Assembly: GCA_017885365.1 (NCBI GenBank)
Contig: JAFNGD010000185.1
Location: 1-5,857, forward strand
Reading direction: 5' to 3'
Origin: Nitrospirota bacterium
Lineage (GTDB): Bacteria; Nitrospirota; UBA9217
DNA: 5,857 nt
Part shown: piece by piece, positions 1 to 5,857 of the stretch
How positions within the stretch are numbered: the first letter of the stretch is position 1
Layout: each line of letters starts with the position of its first letter
Notes under the pieces: generated by a model
Told to the model about the DNA's origin: nothing
Databases searched by the model: none
The model's input: only the letters and a program-made list of their open reading frames with translations
Position numbers and translations under genes: made by a program

Positions 1-23
1 GGACGGCAGGGCAAGAGGCCGGG

Positions 24-40
24 GACCGGCGCGCCCGGTC
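24..40 (-). terminator. GC-rich hairpin overlapping the HD-GYP stop codon
   Basis: GACCGG (24-29) and CCGGTC (35-40) form a perfect 6-bp stem with a 5-base loop. The stem overlaps the TGA stop at 41-39. No T run follows in the remaining 23 bases, so it could end the operon only with help, or it may be chance in GC-rich DNA. Confidence 0.25.
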
Positions 41-1109
41 AGATCTTGTTGCTTTCGTAGATCTCGTCGAAGAGCGGGCTGATCTTTTTAAAGGCACTCA
101 GGATGGCCGGGTCGAAGTGGGACGGCATGGTCCGGTCGTCGCCCTGGGTGATGATAGCATAGCTCTCGTGGTGAGTGAATCCCGCTTTGTATGGACGGGC
201 ACTGCGCAGCGCGTCGTACTGGTCGGCGAGCATGACGATCCTGCCTTCGATGGGGATCTTGTCTCCTTTGAGCCCCCGAGGATAGCCGCCTCCGTCAAAG
301 CGTTCGTGGTGGTTCAGCGCCACCGAAGCGGCAAGCTGGATCGCCGGATAATCGGAGCCGGAAAGGATCTGCTCTCCCATGGTCGTGTGGGTCTTCATGA
401 ACTCATACTCATCCTTGGACAACGGTCCCGCTTTCAGCAGGATGTTGTCGGGGATGCCGATCTTTCCCAGGTCGTGCATGGAGCTCGCAAAGGTCAACTG
501 ATCGACGAATTCCGCATTGAGGGAAAGCTCTTCGGCGATCTTGCTCGAGTAGAGCCCGATGCGGGAGATGTGGGCCCCCGTGGTCGTATCGCGGTATTCG
601 GCCACGACCGTGAGCCTGCTGATGACCTCGCGGCTCATGTTCTTTACCATGACCAGGGCGTCGGACAGCTCCTGGGTCCTCTTCCGCACGGTCTCCTCGA
701 GGTTCTTCTTGTAGTCGCGCTCCATCTGGATCAGGTCGGAATACTTCACCGCCTTCTCGATGGTATGAAGGAGGTGGTCCGCGTTGTAAGGTTTCGTGAT
801 GAAGTCGAACGCACCCTTCTTGATGGCATCGACGGCCACATCGAGCTCGGCGTAGGCGGTCATGAGGATGACAGGGATCTGGGAATCGAACTTGTGGATC
901 ATGCCGAGCAGCTCCACGCCGGTCAGGCCGGGCATCTTGATGTCCGTCAGGACGACGTCGATGGGCGTCCGCTGGATCTCCTGGACGGCGCTGTTGGCGT
1001 TGTCGCAGGTTTTCACGGTGAAGCCGAAGGCGCGCAGCAGCGTCGAGATGGATTCGAGCACATAGGGGTCGTCGTCGACCACGAGAATCATGCTTTTATG
1101 GTCGGTCAT
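39..1109 (-). CDS. Response regulator with receiver and HD-GYP (cyclic di-GMP phosphodiesterase) domains
   Basis: This 356-residue cytoplasmic protein resembles RpfG-type regulators, which hydrolyse the second messenger cyclic di-GMP when their receiver is phosphorylated. The receiver spans about residues 6-122: acidic pocket D12-D14, phospho-acceptor D56 (LTDIKMPG), switch T84 and K106 (ITKP). A charged, probably coiled-coil linker follows at about 125-165. The HD-GYP domain runs from about 166 to 350. It keeps H180 (GAHISRI), the HD pair H212-D213 ([11 protein letters not shown]), H241, H267-H268-E269 (NHHERFDG), the GYP triplet at 275-277, and ADQYDAL near 295. All expected metal and catalytic residues appear present, so it is predicted active. 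The ATG overlaps the stop of the upstream kinase gene as ATGA, with an AGAGG sequence about 10 bases before it, which indicates translational coupling. The kinase is its likely phosphate donor; that is inferred from the operon. The in vivo process controlled is unknown. Confidence 0.95.
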   Translation of the reverse strand: MTDHKSMILVVDDDPYVLESISTLLRAFGFTVKTCDNANSAVQEIQRTPIDVVLTDIKMPGLTGVELLGMIHKFDSQIPVILMTAYAELDVAVDAIKKGAFDFITKPYNADHLLHTIEKAVKYSDLIQMERDYKKNLEETVRKRTQELSDALVMVKNMSREVISRLTVVAEYRDTTTGAHISRIGLYSSKIAEELSLNAEFVDQLTFASSMHDLGKIGIPDNILLKAGPLSKDEYEFMKTHTTMGEQILSGSDYPAIQLAASVALNHHERFDGGGYPRGLKGDKIPIEGRIVMLADQYDALRSARPYKAGFTHHESYAIITQGDDRTMPSHFDPAILSAFKKISPLFDEIYESNKI

Positions 1110-2608
1110 GATTCCAGCACCTCTCTGATCTTTCTGAGCAGGTCCCGCGGCGAGACCGGCTTCGAGATGAACGGGACGCCGTTATCCATGAGGCCCTTGG
1201 TATGGACGATATCGGCGGTATAGCCGCTGGTGAAAAGGATACGCGTGTCCGGCCGCAGGCGCATGATCTCTTCATAGACTGCCTTCCCGTCCTTCCCGGG
1301 CATGACGACGTCGAGCATGACGAGGTGGATGGGGCCGGGGTGCTCGCGGAACAGACGTAGGGCCTCCTCGCCGTCGGCCGCGGCGACAACGTGGTAGCCG
1401 AATTGCTCCAATACCGATTTGGTGATCTTCCGCACGGCAGCTTCGTCATCGGCGATAAGGACCGTTTCGCCGTTCCCCTCGGGAAGGAGGGAGGACGCCG
1501 CATCCGCGGGACGGGCGCCGGCAAGGGGAAGATACATCCGGAACGTGGACCCGATGCCCGGCTCGCTATACACGTTCACAAAGCCGCGATGGCTTTTGAC
1601 GACACCGTATACGATCGCCAGGCCGAGGCCGAGTCCTTTCCCGGTGTCCTTGGTGGTGAAGAACGGTTCGAAGACCTTTTTCCGCGTCTGTTCATCCATG
1701 CCGGACCCTGTGTCCGTTACCGCAACGGTGGCGTAGGAACCCTTGGTCCCGTACCCGTGAATGGAGATGAAGCTGTCCTCCAGCTCCAACGTCCCGATCG
1801 TGAGGCTGATCGTCCCACCGGACGGCATGGCATCTCGCGCGTTGGACAACATGTTCATCAGGCAATGCTCCATCTCTCCCTCATCGGCCATGATGGTCAG
1901 GGCGGTATCGGCCCTCTTCACCTCGACGGTGATCCCGCTGTTCAAGTCCTTCGAGAACTCAACGGCAGTCCGCCGGACGGTCTCGTTGAGGTCTACGGGC
2001 TTCAGACTCAGGAGCTGCTTGCTTCCGAAGGACAACAGTCCCTTGGTGATCCCGGCGGCCCGGTCGGCCGCTGCCAGGATCTGGATGGCCATCGGCCGGA
2101 GGGGATCGCTTTCCGAAAGCTTCATCTTGAGCACATTCCCATAGCCGACGATAGCGGTGAGGATGTTATTGAAATCATGGGCGACGCCGCTCGTGAGGGT
2201 CGAGATCGCCTCCATCTTCTGGTCGTATCGGGTTTTGCCCTCGCGATGGACCCGTTCCGTGGTGTCCCGGGTCACGGCGAGGATGGCGATGACCGTTCCG
2301 TCGCTGTCCCGGAAAGGGATTGCATCGGTATCAAGCCATCGGCGGGTGCCCAGCAGTCCGGTGATCTGATATTCCAGCGATTCCGACGCTCCCTCCGCCA
2401 CTTTCCGGACGAGGGCCTGGAAGGAGGACCTGAACTCGAGGGCGACGATGTGCTGGAACGGCTTGTCACGGACCCGGTCGAAGGAGTCGGCCTCGACCAG
2501 GAAAAGCCCTGCCGAGTTCATCTCCCTGATGGTGCCCTCAGGCCCCAGGAGCATGACGCAGACCGGCAGTGAATCGATGACGTCTTTGAAATGGTCGCTG
2601 CTGCTCAT
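1106..2608 (-). CDS. Soluble PAS-histidine kinase-receiver hybrid sensor
   Basis: This 500-residue hybrid sensor kinase has no membrane segment or signal peptide, so it should sense a cytoplasmic cue. A PAS domain covers about residues 5-120 and ends in the usual RDTTERV junction. The dimerisation and phospho-acceptor region follows, with H144 in [13 protein letters not shown], the form seen in NtrB-like kinases. The ATPase domain has an N box (N256 in MLSNARDAM), G1 box DTGSGM (299-304), F box FEPFFTTK (313-320) and G2 box GKGLGLGL (about 324-330). A C-terminal receiver starts near 382: D387-D388, phospho-acceptor D433 (MLDVVMPG), T460 and K483. I chose the ATG at 2608 because a GGAAGGA ribosome site lies 7 bases before it and PAS homology starts just after it. 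A longer frame opens at 2680, but that ATG falls on the predicted transcription start. The gene is co-translated with the HD-GYP regulator. The ligand of the PAS domain is not evident. Confidence 0.92.
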   Translation of the reverse strand: MSSSDHFKDVIDSLPVCVMLLGPEGTIREMNSAGLFLVEADSFDRVRDKPFQHIVALEFRSSFQALVRKVAEGASESLEYQITGLLGTRRWLDTDAIPFRDSDGTVIAILAVTRDTTERVHREGKTRYDQKMEAISTLTSGVAHDFNNILTAIVGYGNVLKMKLSESDPLRPMAIQILAAADRAAGITKGLLSFGSKQLLSLKPVDLNETVRRTAVEFSKDLNSGITVEVKRADTALTIMADEGEMEHCLMNMLSNARDAMPSGGTISLTIGTLELEDSFISIHGYGTKGSYATVAVTDTGSGMDEQTRKKVFEPFFTTKDTGKGLGLGLAIVYGVVKSHRGFVNVYSEPGIGSTFRMYLPLAGARPADAASSLLPEGNGETVLIADDEAAVRKITKSVLEQFGYHVVAAADGEEALRLFREHPGPIHLVMLDVVMPGKDGKAVYEEIMRLRPDTRILFTSGYTADIVHTKGLMDNGVPFISKPVSPRDLLRKIREVLES

Positions 2609-2615
2609 CCAAAGG

Positions 2616-2622
2616 TCCTTCC
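2616..2622 (-). promoter_or_regulatory. Ribosome binding site that decides the kinase start
   Basis: On the minus strand this reads GGAAGGA, ending 7 bases before the ATG at 2608. The two upstream in-frame ATGs (2638 and 2680) have no comparable site, so this supports the 500-residue form of the kinase. Confidence 0.65.
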
Positions 2623-2686
2623 GACGGGACGTTCTCATGTCATGCTCAACGGCAATCGAAGCCGCTCGTACGATGAGCATAGGTCT

Positions 2687-2695
2687 ATTATAACA
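2687..2695 (-). promoter_or_regulatory. Extended -10 promoter for the kinase/HD-GYP operon
   Basis: The minus strand reads TGT directly before a perfect TATAAT. This is the extended -10 form (TGnTATAAT) of sigma70 promoters, which can work without a good -35 box. No convincing -35 hexamer is seen at a spacing of 16-18 bases. The predicted transcription start is at about 2680, giving a leader of roughly 72 bases before the preferred kinase ATG at 2608. Confidence 0.6.
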
Positions 2696-2761
2696 AATAG
2701 GTGCAATGCACGGACATATTAATTACAGGCAATGCGGGGCATGCGTGCCGGGAGGAGGGGT

Positions 2762-2781
2762 GATGCGCTTGCGAGCGTATC
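2762..2781 (-). terminator. Possible hairpin terminator after the glucan phosphorylase
   Basis: Two 8-base arms (2762-2769 and 2774-2781) pair around a 4-base loop with one mismatch, A against C in the phosphorylase transcript. It starts 25 bases past the phosphorylase stop codon. No run of T follows it in the direction of transcription, so it is weak as an intrinsic terminator. Confidence 0.25.
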
Positions 2782-2806
2782 CGAGATGGCGCTGCGGGGG
2801 GGCCGC

Positions 2807-4525
2807 CTACCGGATATAGGCTTCCGTCACATACCGCCGCATCATCCGGTGGCTGTTGAAGTAATATGCGTTCTTGCTGATGGCATTCTTCATCATCCTG
2901 GCCCAGGGGTCCTTGTCGGCGCTATAGTATTTCGGGATGATGATGTTCTCCAGCTTGGTATACAGGTCCGCGGCATCTTCGGCATCGGCGTCACCGGGCT
3001 TCGAATATTCCGTCGGCGGGCCGCCGATGGACCACCCCGTGTACCCTTCGATATGCCCCTCGATCCACCATCCGTCGAGGACGCTGAAGTTCAGGACGCC
3101 GTTGTGGGCCGCCTTCATGCCGCTCGTGCCGGAGGCCTCCAGCGGCCGGAGCGGCGTGTTCAGCCAGATGTCCACGCCGGACACGAGCTTGAGCGCCGTG
3201 TCCATGTTGTAGCCCGGCAGGAAGACCACCGATACCTTTCCTTTCAGCTTGTCGCCGTACCCGTAGATCCCCTGGATCAGCTTTTTCCCGTTATCATCAT
3301 AGGGGTGCGCCTTGCCTGCGTAGATGACCTGGATCTTTCCCTTTTCGGCGATCTTCAGCAGCCGTTCGATGTCGCGAAAGAGAAGGTGGGGGCGTTTGTA
3401 GGCCGTTGCCCGGCGGGCGAAGCCGAGGGTCAGTGCGTTCAGGTCCATCTCGACGCCTGTGACCTGCTTCACGTAGCCGAGCAGCTTCCGCTTGGCTTCC
3501 CGATGCGCCTCCCAGAGCTCGAGCTCGGGGATGTTGCCGCTCCGGACGAAGAGCTCGGGCTCGTTGGCCCAGCCGGGAATGTACTTGTCGAACAGCGCCG
3601 CCATCTCCCCGCAGGTCCACGTGAAGGTATGGACGCCGTTGGTGATGGCGTGGATGTGGTAACCCGGGAACATGTGCTGCGAGACCTCGCCGTGCTTTTT
3701 GGCCACGCCGTTGATGTACTTGCTCAGGTTCAGGGCCAGCAACGTCATGTTGAGGCTGTCCTTTCCCGCGATGTCCTTCAGCACGTCGAGGGGAAGGATG
3801 TCGCCGAGCACCTGCTTGACGAGCGGGTAGGGGAACTTGTCGTGGCCCGCCTCGACCGGGGTGTGGGTCGTGAAGACACAAAGGTCCCGCACCCGGGCGA
3901 GGTCCCAGACCGAGCGCTCGTCCCAGACGCTCTCGATGTCCCGCTTGAACCGGAGCAGGAGCTCCAGGGCCAGGAAGCTAGCGTGACCTTCATTCATGTG
4001 GTACTTTTTGATGTGGAACTCGAGGGCGTGCAGCATGCGCACGCCGCCCATACCCAGGACGACCTCCTGCTTGATGCGGTAGGTGTGGTCGCCGCCATAG
4101 AGGTAGTCGGTGATCCCGCGGTCCTCCGAGGTGTTCTCCGGAACGTCGGTATCGAGGAAGAAGATCGGGATCTTGCCTCCCGTGGGGCTCACGACCGTGT
4201 AGACCCAGGACTGGACGGTCACGTCCCTTCCCTCGATCTGCACCTTCACCTTCGCGGGAAGCAGCCGCATATAGGTTGACGGGTCCCAGACGACGGGTTT
4301 TTCCTGCTGCCAGCCGTTCTGGTCGATCTCCTGGTTGAAATAGCCTTTCCGGCTGATGAGCGTCACCGCGATGACCGGCAGCTTCAGGTCAGCCGCGGAC
4401 TTGATGGTGTCGCCGGCGAGGATCCCCAGGCCGCCGCTGTACGTGGGGATGTCGTTCTTGACGCCGATCTCCATGGAGAAGTAGGCGATCATCGGTTCGA
4501 TGGTGAACTCGTGGAGGCTGTTCAT
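2807..4525 (-). CDS. glgP: Alpha-glucan (glycogen/maltodextrin) phosphorylase, short form
   Basis: This 572-residue cytoplasmic enzyme uses phosphate to remove terminal glucose from alpha-1,4-glucans and releases glucose-1-phosphate. It belongs to the alpha-glucan phosphorylase group related to archaeal and Thermotoga enzymes. Visible motifs are AYFSMEIG near 14-21, PTYSGGLGILAGD (27-39), HMNEGHASF (176-184), TTHTPVEAGHD (219-229), ITNGVH (294-299), RRATAYKR (371-378) and EASGTSGMKAAHNG (463-476), where K471 is the expected pyridoxal-phosphate lysine. Both ends match the family: the start runs directly into AYFSMEIG and the end is the normal RMMRRYVTEAY tail. It therefore looks complete, although it is much shorter than the roughly 800-residue E. 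coli GlgP. The start is backed by GAGGGA placed 4-6 bases upstream and by a promoter about 50 bases upstream. It appears to be its own transcription unit. Glycogen and maltodextrin substrates cannot be told apart from sequence alone. Confidence 0.95.
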   Translation of the reverse strand: MNSLHEFTIEPMIAYFSMEIGVKNDIPTYSGGLGILAGDTIKSAADLKLPVIAVTLISRKGYFNQEIDQNGWQQEKPVVWDPSTYMRLLPAKVKVQIEGRDVTVQSWVYTVVSPTGGKIPIFFLDTDVPENTSEDRGITDYLYGGDHTYRIKQEVVLGMGGVRMLHALEFHIKKYHMNEGHASFLALELLLRFKRDIESVWDERSVWDLARVRDLCVFTTHTPVEAGHDKFPYPLVKQVLGDILPLDVLKDIAGKDSLNMTLLALNLSKYINGVAKKHGEVSQHMFPGYHIHAITNGVHTFTWTCGEMAALFDKYIPGWANEPELFVRSGNIPELELWEAHREAKRKLLGYVKQVTGVEMDLNALTLGFARRATAYKRPHLLFRDIERLLKIAEKGKIQVIYAGKAHPYDDNGKKLIQGIYGYGDKLKGKVSVVFLPGYNMDTALKLVSGVDIWLNTPLRPLEASGTSGMKAAHNGVLNFSVLDGWWIEGHIEGYTGWSIGGPPTEYSKPGDADAEDAADLYTKLENIIIPKYYSADKDPWARMMKNAISKNAYYFNSHRMMRRYVTEAYIR

Positions 4526-4529
4526 GTGA

Positions 4530-4535
4530 TCCCTC
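4530..4535 (-). promoter_or_regulatory. Ribosome binding site of glgP
   Basis: The minus strand reads GAGGGA, with 6 bases between GAGG and the ATG at 4525. This supports that start rather than a later internal methionine. Confidence 0.6.
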
Positions 4536-4575
4536 GGGAAATGATCGTGATTGAAATGAAGAACGATCCTTGAAG

Positions 4576-4604
4576 AAGATACCAGAAAGGGCAGTGCATT
4601 TCAA
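4576..4604 (-). promoter_or_regulatory. Sigma70-type promoter for glgP
   Basis: On the minus strand a -35 box TTGAAA (4604-4599, five of six consensus bases) is followed after exactly 17 bases by TATCTT (4581-4576, four of six). TGG just before it gives the extended -10 TG element. Transcription would start near 4569, leaving an untranslated leader of about 44 bases before the glgP ATG at 4525. Confidence 0.6.
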
Positions 4605-4726
4605 CGCAAATCAAAGAAGTGTTCTGTTGGCCGGTCTCTTGTCGGCGCATCCGGGAACGAGCGCATTCCCCTCTGTTCGCTGCGGGGTAAGCGGGCGATG
4701 AGAATGATGGAATGACCTCGATGAAC

Positions 4727-4759
4727 GAAGATTCCCTGCAGCGTGCTGCAGGGAGCTTC
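4727..4759 (-). terminator. Strong hairpin downstream of the Nudix gene
   Basis: A perfect 9-bp stem (4733-4741 with 4746-4754, sequence TCCCTGCAG and its complement) closes a 4-base loop. An outer GAAG/CTTC stem (4727-4730 with 4756-4759) extends it across a small internal loop. It starts 26 bases past the Nudix stop codon, where a terminator is expected, but no clear T run follows on the minus strand. It may instead protect the 3' end of the transcript or need Rho or another factor. Confidence 0.4.
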
Positions 4760-4785
4760 AAGGTCGCAGCGGGCCGAAGAGGATA

Positions 4786-5337
4786 TCAGCGGCTGCCGAG
4801 GGCCCTCCGGGCGAGTTCCACGAGCCCGAAGACCTTCAGGTCCACGAGGGTGCCCGCGGCCTGAGCCTTGCTCAGGTATTCGCTGACACCGGTCATAGGG
4901 ACCTCGATGACCTCGATGATCTCGTTGTCGTCGCCGCCGGACTTTCCCACATGCTCGAGCCCGGTGCAGAGGTAGGTCCTGAGGATCTCGGTGGAAGCGC
5001 CCGTGGACATGGGTCCCTCGGCCAGGAAGCGGAGCTCTCGCGCTGACCAGCCGGTCTCCTCGATCAACTCCCTGCGCGCTGCATCCTCCATGGATTCCTC
5101 GGGGTCCACCAGGCCTGCGGGGAGCTCGATGACGTCCCTGCCGAGGGGAGGACGGAACTGTTTCTCGAGGAGCACGGTGTTCGCCGGCGTGATCGCCACC
5201 ATCACCACGATGCCGCCGACATTGACGCGCTCCACGGCCTCCCAGGTACGGACCACGCCCTTGGCGTCGCGATAGTGGATCTCCACGGCGCTCATGAACT
5301 TGCCCTTCCAGCGGACTATTTTATCGATGATCTCCAT
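4786..5337 (-). CDS. Nudix hydrolase, ADP-ribose pyrophosphatase type
   Basis: This 183-residue cytoplasmic protein is predicted to cleave nucleoside diphosphates linked to another group, most likely ADP-ribose to AMP and ribose-5-phosphate. The Nudix box is complete: G75, E81, then RELIEETGW at 89-97, preceded by ELPAG (71-75), a lead-in typical of ADP-ribose pyrophosphatases. A flexible loop (PMSTGASTE) and an acidic strand (DDNEIIEVIEVP) follow as in that subfamily. The ATG at 5337 is preferred because EIIDKIVRWKGKF matches the first strand of the family. Its ribosome site is poor, and an ATG at 5295 has GGAAGG 8 bases upstream, but that GGAAGG also encodes the conserved WKG residues. A longer frame from a TTG at 5412 translates repeat DNA and is rejected. 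The exact substrate is inferred from motif style only. Confidence 0.88.
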   Translation of the reverse strand: MEIIDKIVRWKGKFMSAVEIHYRDAKGVVRTWEAVERVNVGGIVVMVAITPANTVLLEKQFRPPLGRDVIELPAGLVDPEESMEDAARRELIEETGWSARELRFLAEGPMSTGASTEILRTYLCTGLEHVGKSGGDDNEIIEVIEVPMTGVSEYLSKAQAAGTLVDLKVFGLVELARRALGSR

Positions 5338-5343
5338 GAAGAG

Positions 5344-5463
5344 AATCAGAAGCCAGGAGCCAGGAGTCAGAATACAGGAGAAACGCAAAAAATTCGAGAC
5401 CAACCGCTGCAACGGGTTACCACTGGTTATCTCCTGGCTTCTGGATACTGGCTCCTGACTCCT
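5344..5463. repeat. Inverted-repeat element built of degenerate 7-base units
   Basis: The left arm on the plus strand has five consecutive heptamers at 5345-5379: ATCAGAA, GCCAGGA, GCCAGGA, GTCAGAA, TACAGGA. The right arm, read on the minus strand from 5459 to 5432, has GTCAGGA, GCCAGTA, TCCAGAA, GCCAGGA, plus a partial unit at 5463-5460. The consensus is about GYCAGRA. The arms are inverted relative to each other and match at about 26 of 33 positions, around a 50-bp core (5381-5430) that contains an A6/T6 run. The element almost exactly fills the gap between the YkgJ-type gene stop and the Nudix start. No coding role is plausible. It could be a small non-autonomous mobile or repetitive element, or it could act as a transcript hairpin. 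Confidence 0.75.
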
Positions 5464-5469
5464 ACACGT

Positions 5470-5857
5470 CTACAGCCACTTCTCCAAGTCCAGCGCGATG
5501 GCTGCGGGGATGATGGTGTCCACTTCGCGAACTCGCTTGCGGCCGGCCTTGGTGAACATGGCCTTGATCAGCACGTCTTCTTCCTTGTAGTTGCTCAGGA
5601 TAGCGAAGTCGGCCTCGGGAATGTCCCGCTTGAAGTAGCCGCATCCTTCGAGCCTGACCGCGCGGCGCGGTCCGCGGACCGTAGGGCCGAAGATGCGGCA
5701 GATATGCGGCCGGAACTCGTAGATGAGGCACGCACCGTTGTCATCGAGGGCGGGGCAGCGCATCTTCGCCGATCGCCGCGAAATGGAATCGATCGAGGCA
5801 AGGGTCTTCAGCAGCGGGTCCTTCCGGGAGAAGGCGCCCTTCTTCTCCAGGATGTCG
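5470..5857 (-). CDS. YkgJ-family cysteine-cluster (zinc/iron-chelating) protein, 5' end outside window
   Basis: The frame is open to the window edge, giving 128 visible residues with the true start missing. The diagnostic stretch is MRCPALDDNGACLIYEF followed by RPHICRIFG, the pattern C-P-x-L...C-x-I-Y-x-x-R-P-x-x-C-R of YkgJ-type proteins, with a further cysteine in EGCGYF. These cysteines are thought to bind a metal, zinc or iron-sulfur, but no precise function is established for the family. The usual N-terminal CxxCC cluster is not in the visible part and should lie upstream of the window. An internal ATG at 5763 would start in the middle of the motif and is not a believable start. The C-terminal tail (about 55 residues) is unremarkable. 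The stop is TAG at 5472-5470, only 6 bp before the inverted-repeat element. Confidence 0.8.
   Translation of the reverse strand, partial: DILEKKGAFSRKDPLLKTLASIDSISRRSAKMRCPALDDNGACLIYEFRPHICRIFGPTVRGPRRAVRLEGCGYFKRDIPEADFAILSNYKEEDVLIKAMFTKAGRKRVREVDTIIPAAIALDLEKWL

Noticed and set aside
117..1223. Plus-strand frame of 368 codons opposite the HD-GYP gene
   Set aside because: It is the mirror of a gene with complete receiver and HD-GYP motifs. High GC in third positions leaves few stops on the opposite strand, and the translation shows no recognisable domain.
1391..2572. Plus-strand frame of 393 codons opposite the kinase gene
   Set aside because: It lies antisense to clear kinase boxes and its product is a low-complexity, G/D/R-rich sequence with no family resemblance.
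2796..2802. Run of seven G near the glgP stop codon
   Set aside because: A possible slippage tract, but it lies outside the coding region in a GC-rich spacer, so it has no predicted effect on the protein.
2732..4279. Plus-strand frame of 515 codons opposite glgP
   Set aside because: It is a long antisense shadow rich in V, D, L and H, typical of GC-rich codon mirroring. The minus-strand phosphorylase explains this DNA fully.
4653..4670. Small inverted repeat GGGAA...TTCCC in the glgP upstream gap
   Set aside because: The stem is only 5 bp with an 8-base loop, which is expected by chance in this base composition.
4522..4761. Minus-strand 79-codon frame in the gap before glgP, ending in an ATGA-type overlap with it
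   Set aside because: It starts at a TTG inside the hairpin, has no good ribosome site, contains the glgP promoter within it, and its product resembles nothing I recognise.

Overview
The window is a GC-rich (about 60% by eye) chromosomal segment from a bacterium. All five supported genes lie on the minus strand, so they read from high to low coordinates. I see no phage, transposase, CRISPR array, rRNA or tRNA. The short glucan phosphorylase, the hybrid kinase paired with a REC-HD-GYP regulator, the YkgJ-type protein and the 7-base repeat element together suggest an environmental Desulfobacterota (Deltaproteobacteria) or Nitrospirota-like organism. That placement is a weak inference.

Layout in the direction of transcription. 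(1) 5857-5470 is the 3' part of a YkgJ-family cysteine-cluster protein; its start lies outside the window. (2) 5463-5344 is an imperfect inverted repeat made of degenerate 7-base units. It fills nearly the whole gap between the YkgJ gene and the next gene. (3) 5337-4786 is a Nudix hydrolase of the ADP-ribose pyrophosphatase type, followed by a strong hairpin at 4759-4727. (4) 4785-4526 is a 260-bp gap holding that hairpin and a good sigma70-type promoter (4604-4576). (5) 4525-2807 is a complete short-form alpha-glucan (glycogen/maltodextrin) phosphorylase. (6) 2806-2609 is a gap with a possible terminator hairpin and an extended -10 promoter (2695-2687). (7) 2608-1106 is a soluble PAS-histidine kinase-receiver hybrid. 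(8) 1109-39 is a receiver-HD-GYP response regulator whose start overlaps the kinase stop by four bases (ATGA). A GC-rich hairpin covers its stop codon.

How the genes relate. The kinase and the HD-GYP regulator form one clear operon: a cytoplasmic sensor whose likely output is hydrolysis of cyclic di-GMP. The phosphorylase has its own promoter and releases glucose-1-phosphate from storage glucan. The Nudix protein would clear ADP-ribose or similar nucleotide-sugar compounds. I see no sequence evidence that these units form one pathway.

The region is mostly ordinary housekeeping and signalling DNA, and I did not find a previously undescribed multi-gene system. The least ordinary item is the inverted 7-base-repeat element. 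Two gene starts also deserve correction, those of the kinase and the Nudix hydrolase, because the longest reading frames include probably untranslated DNA.
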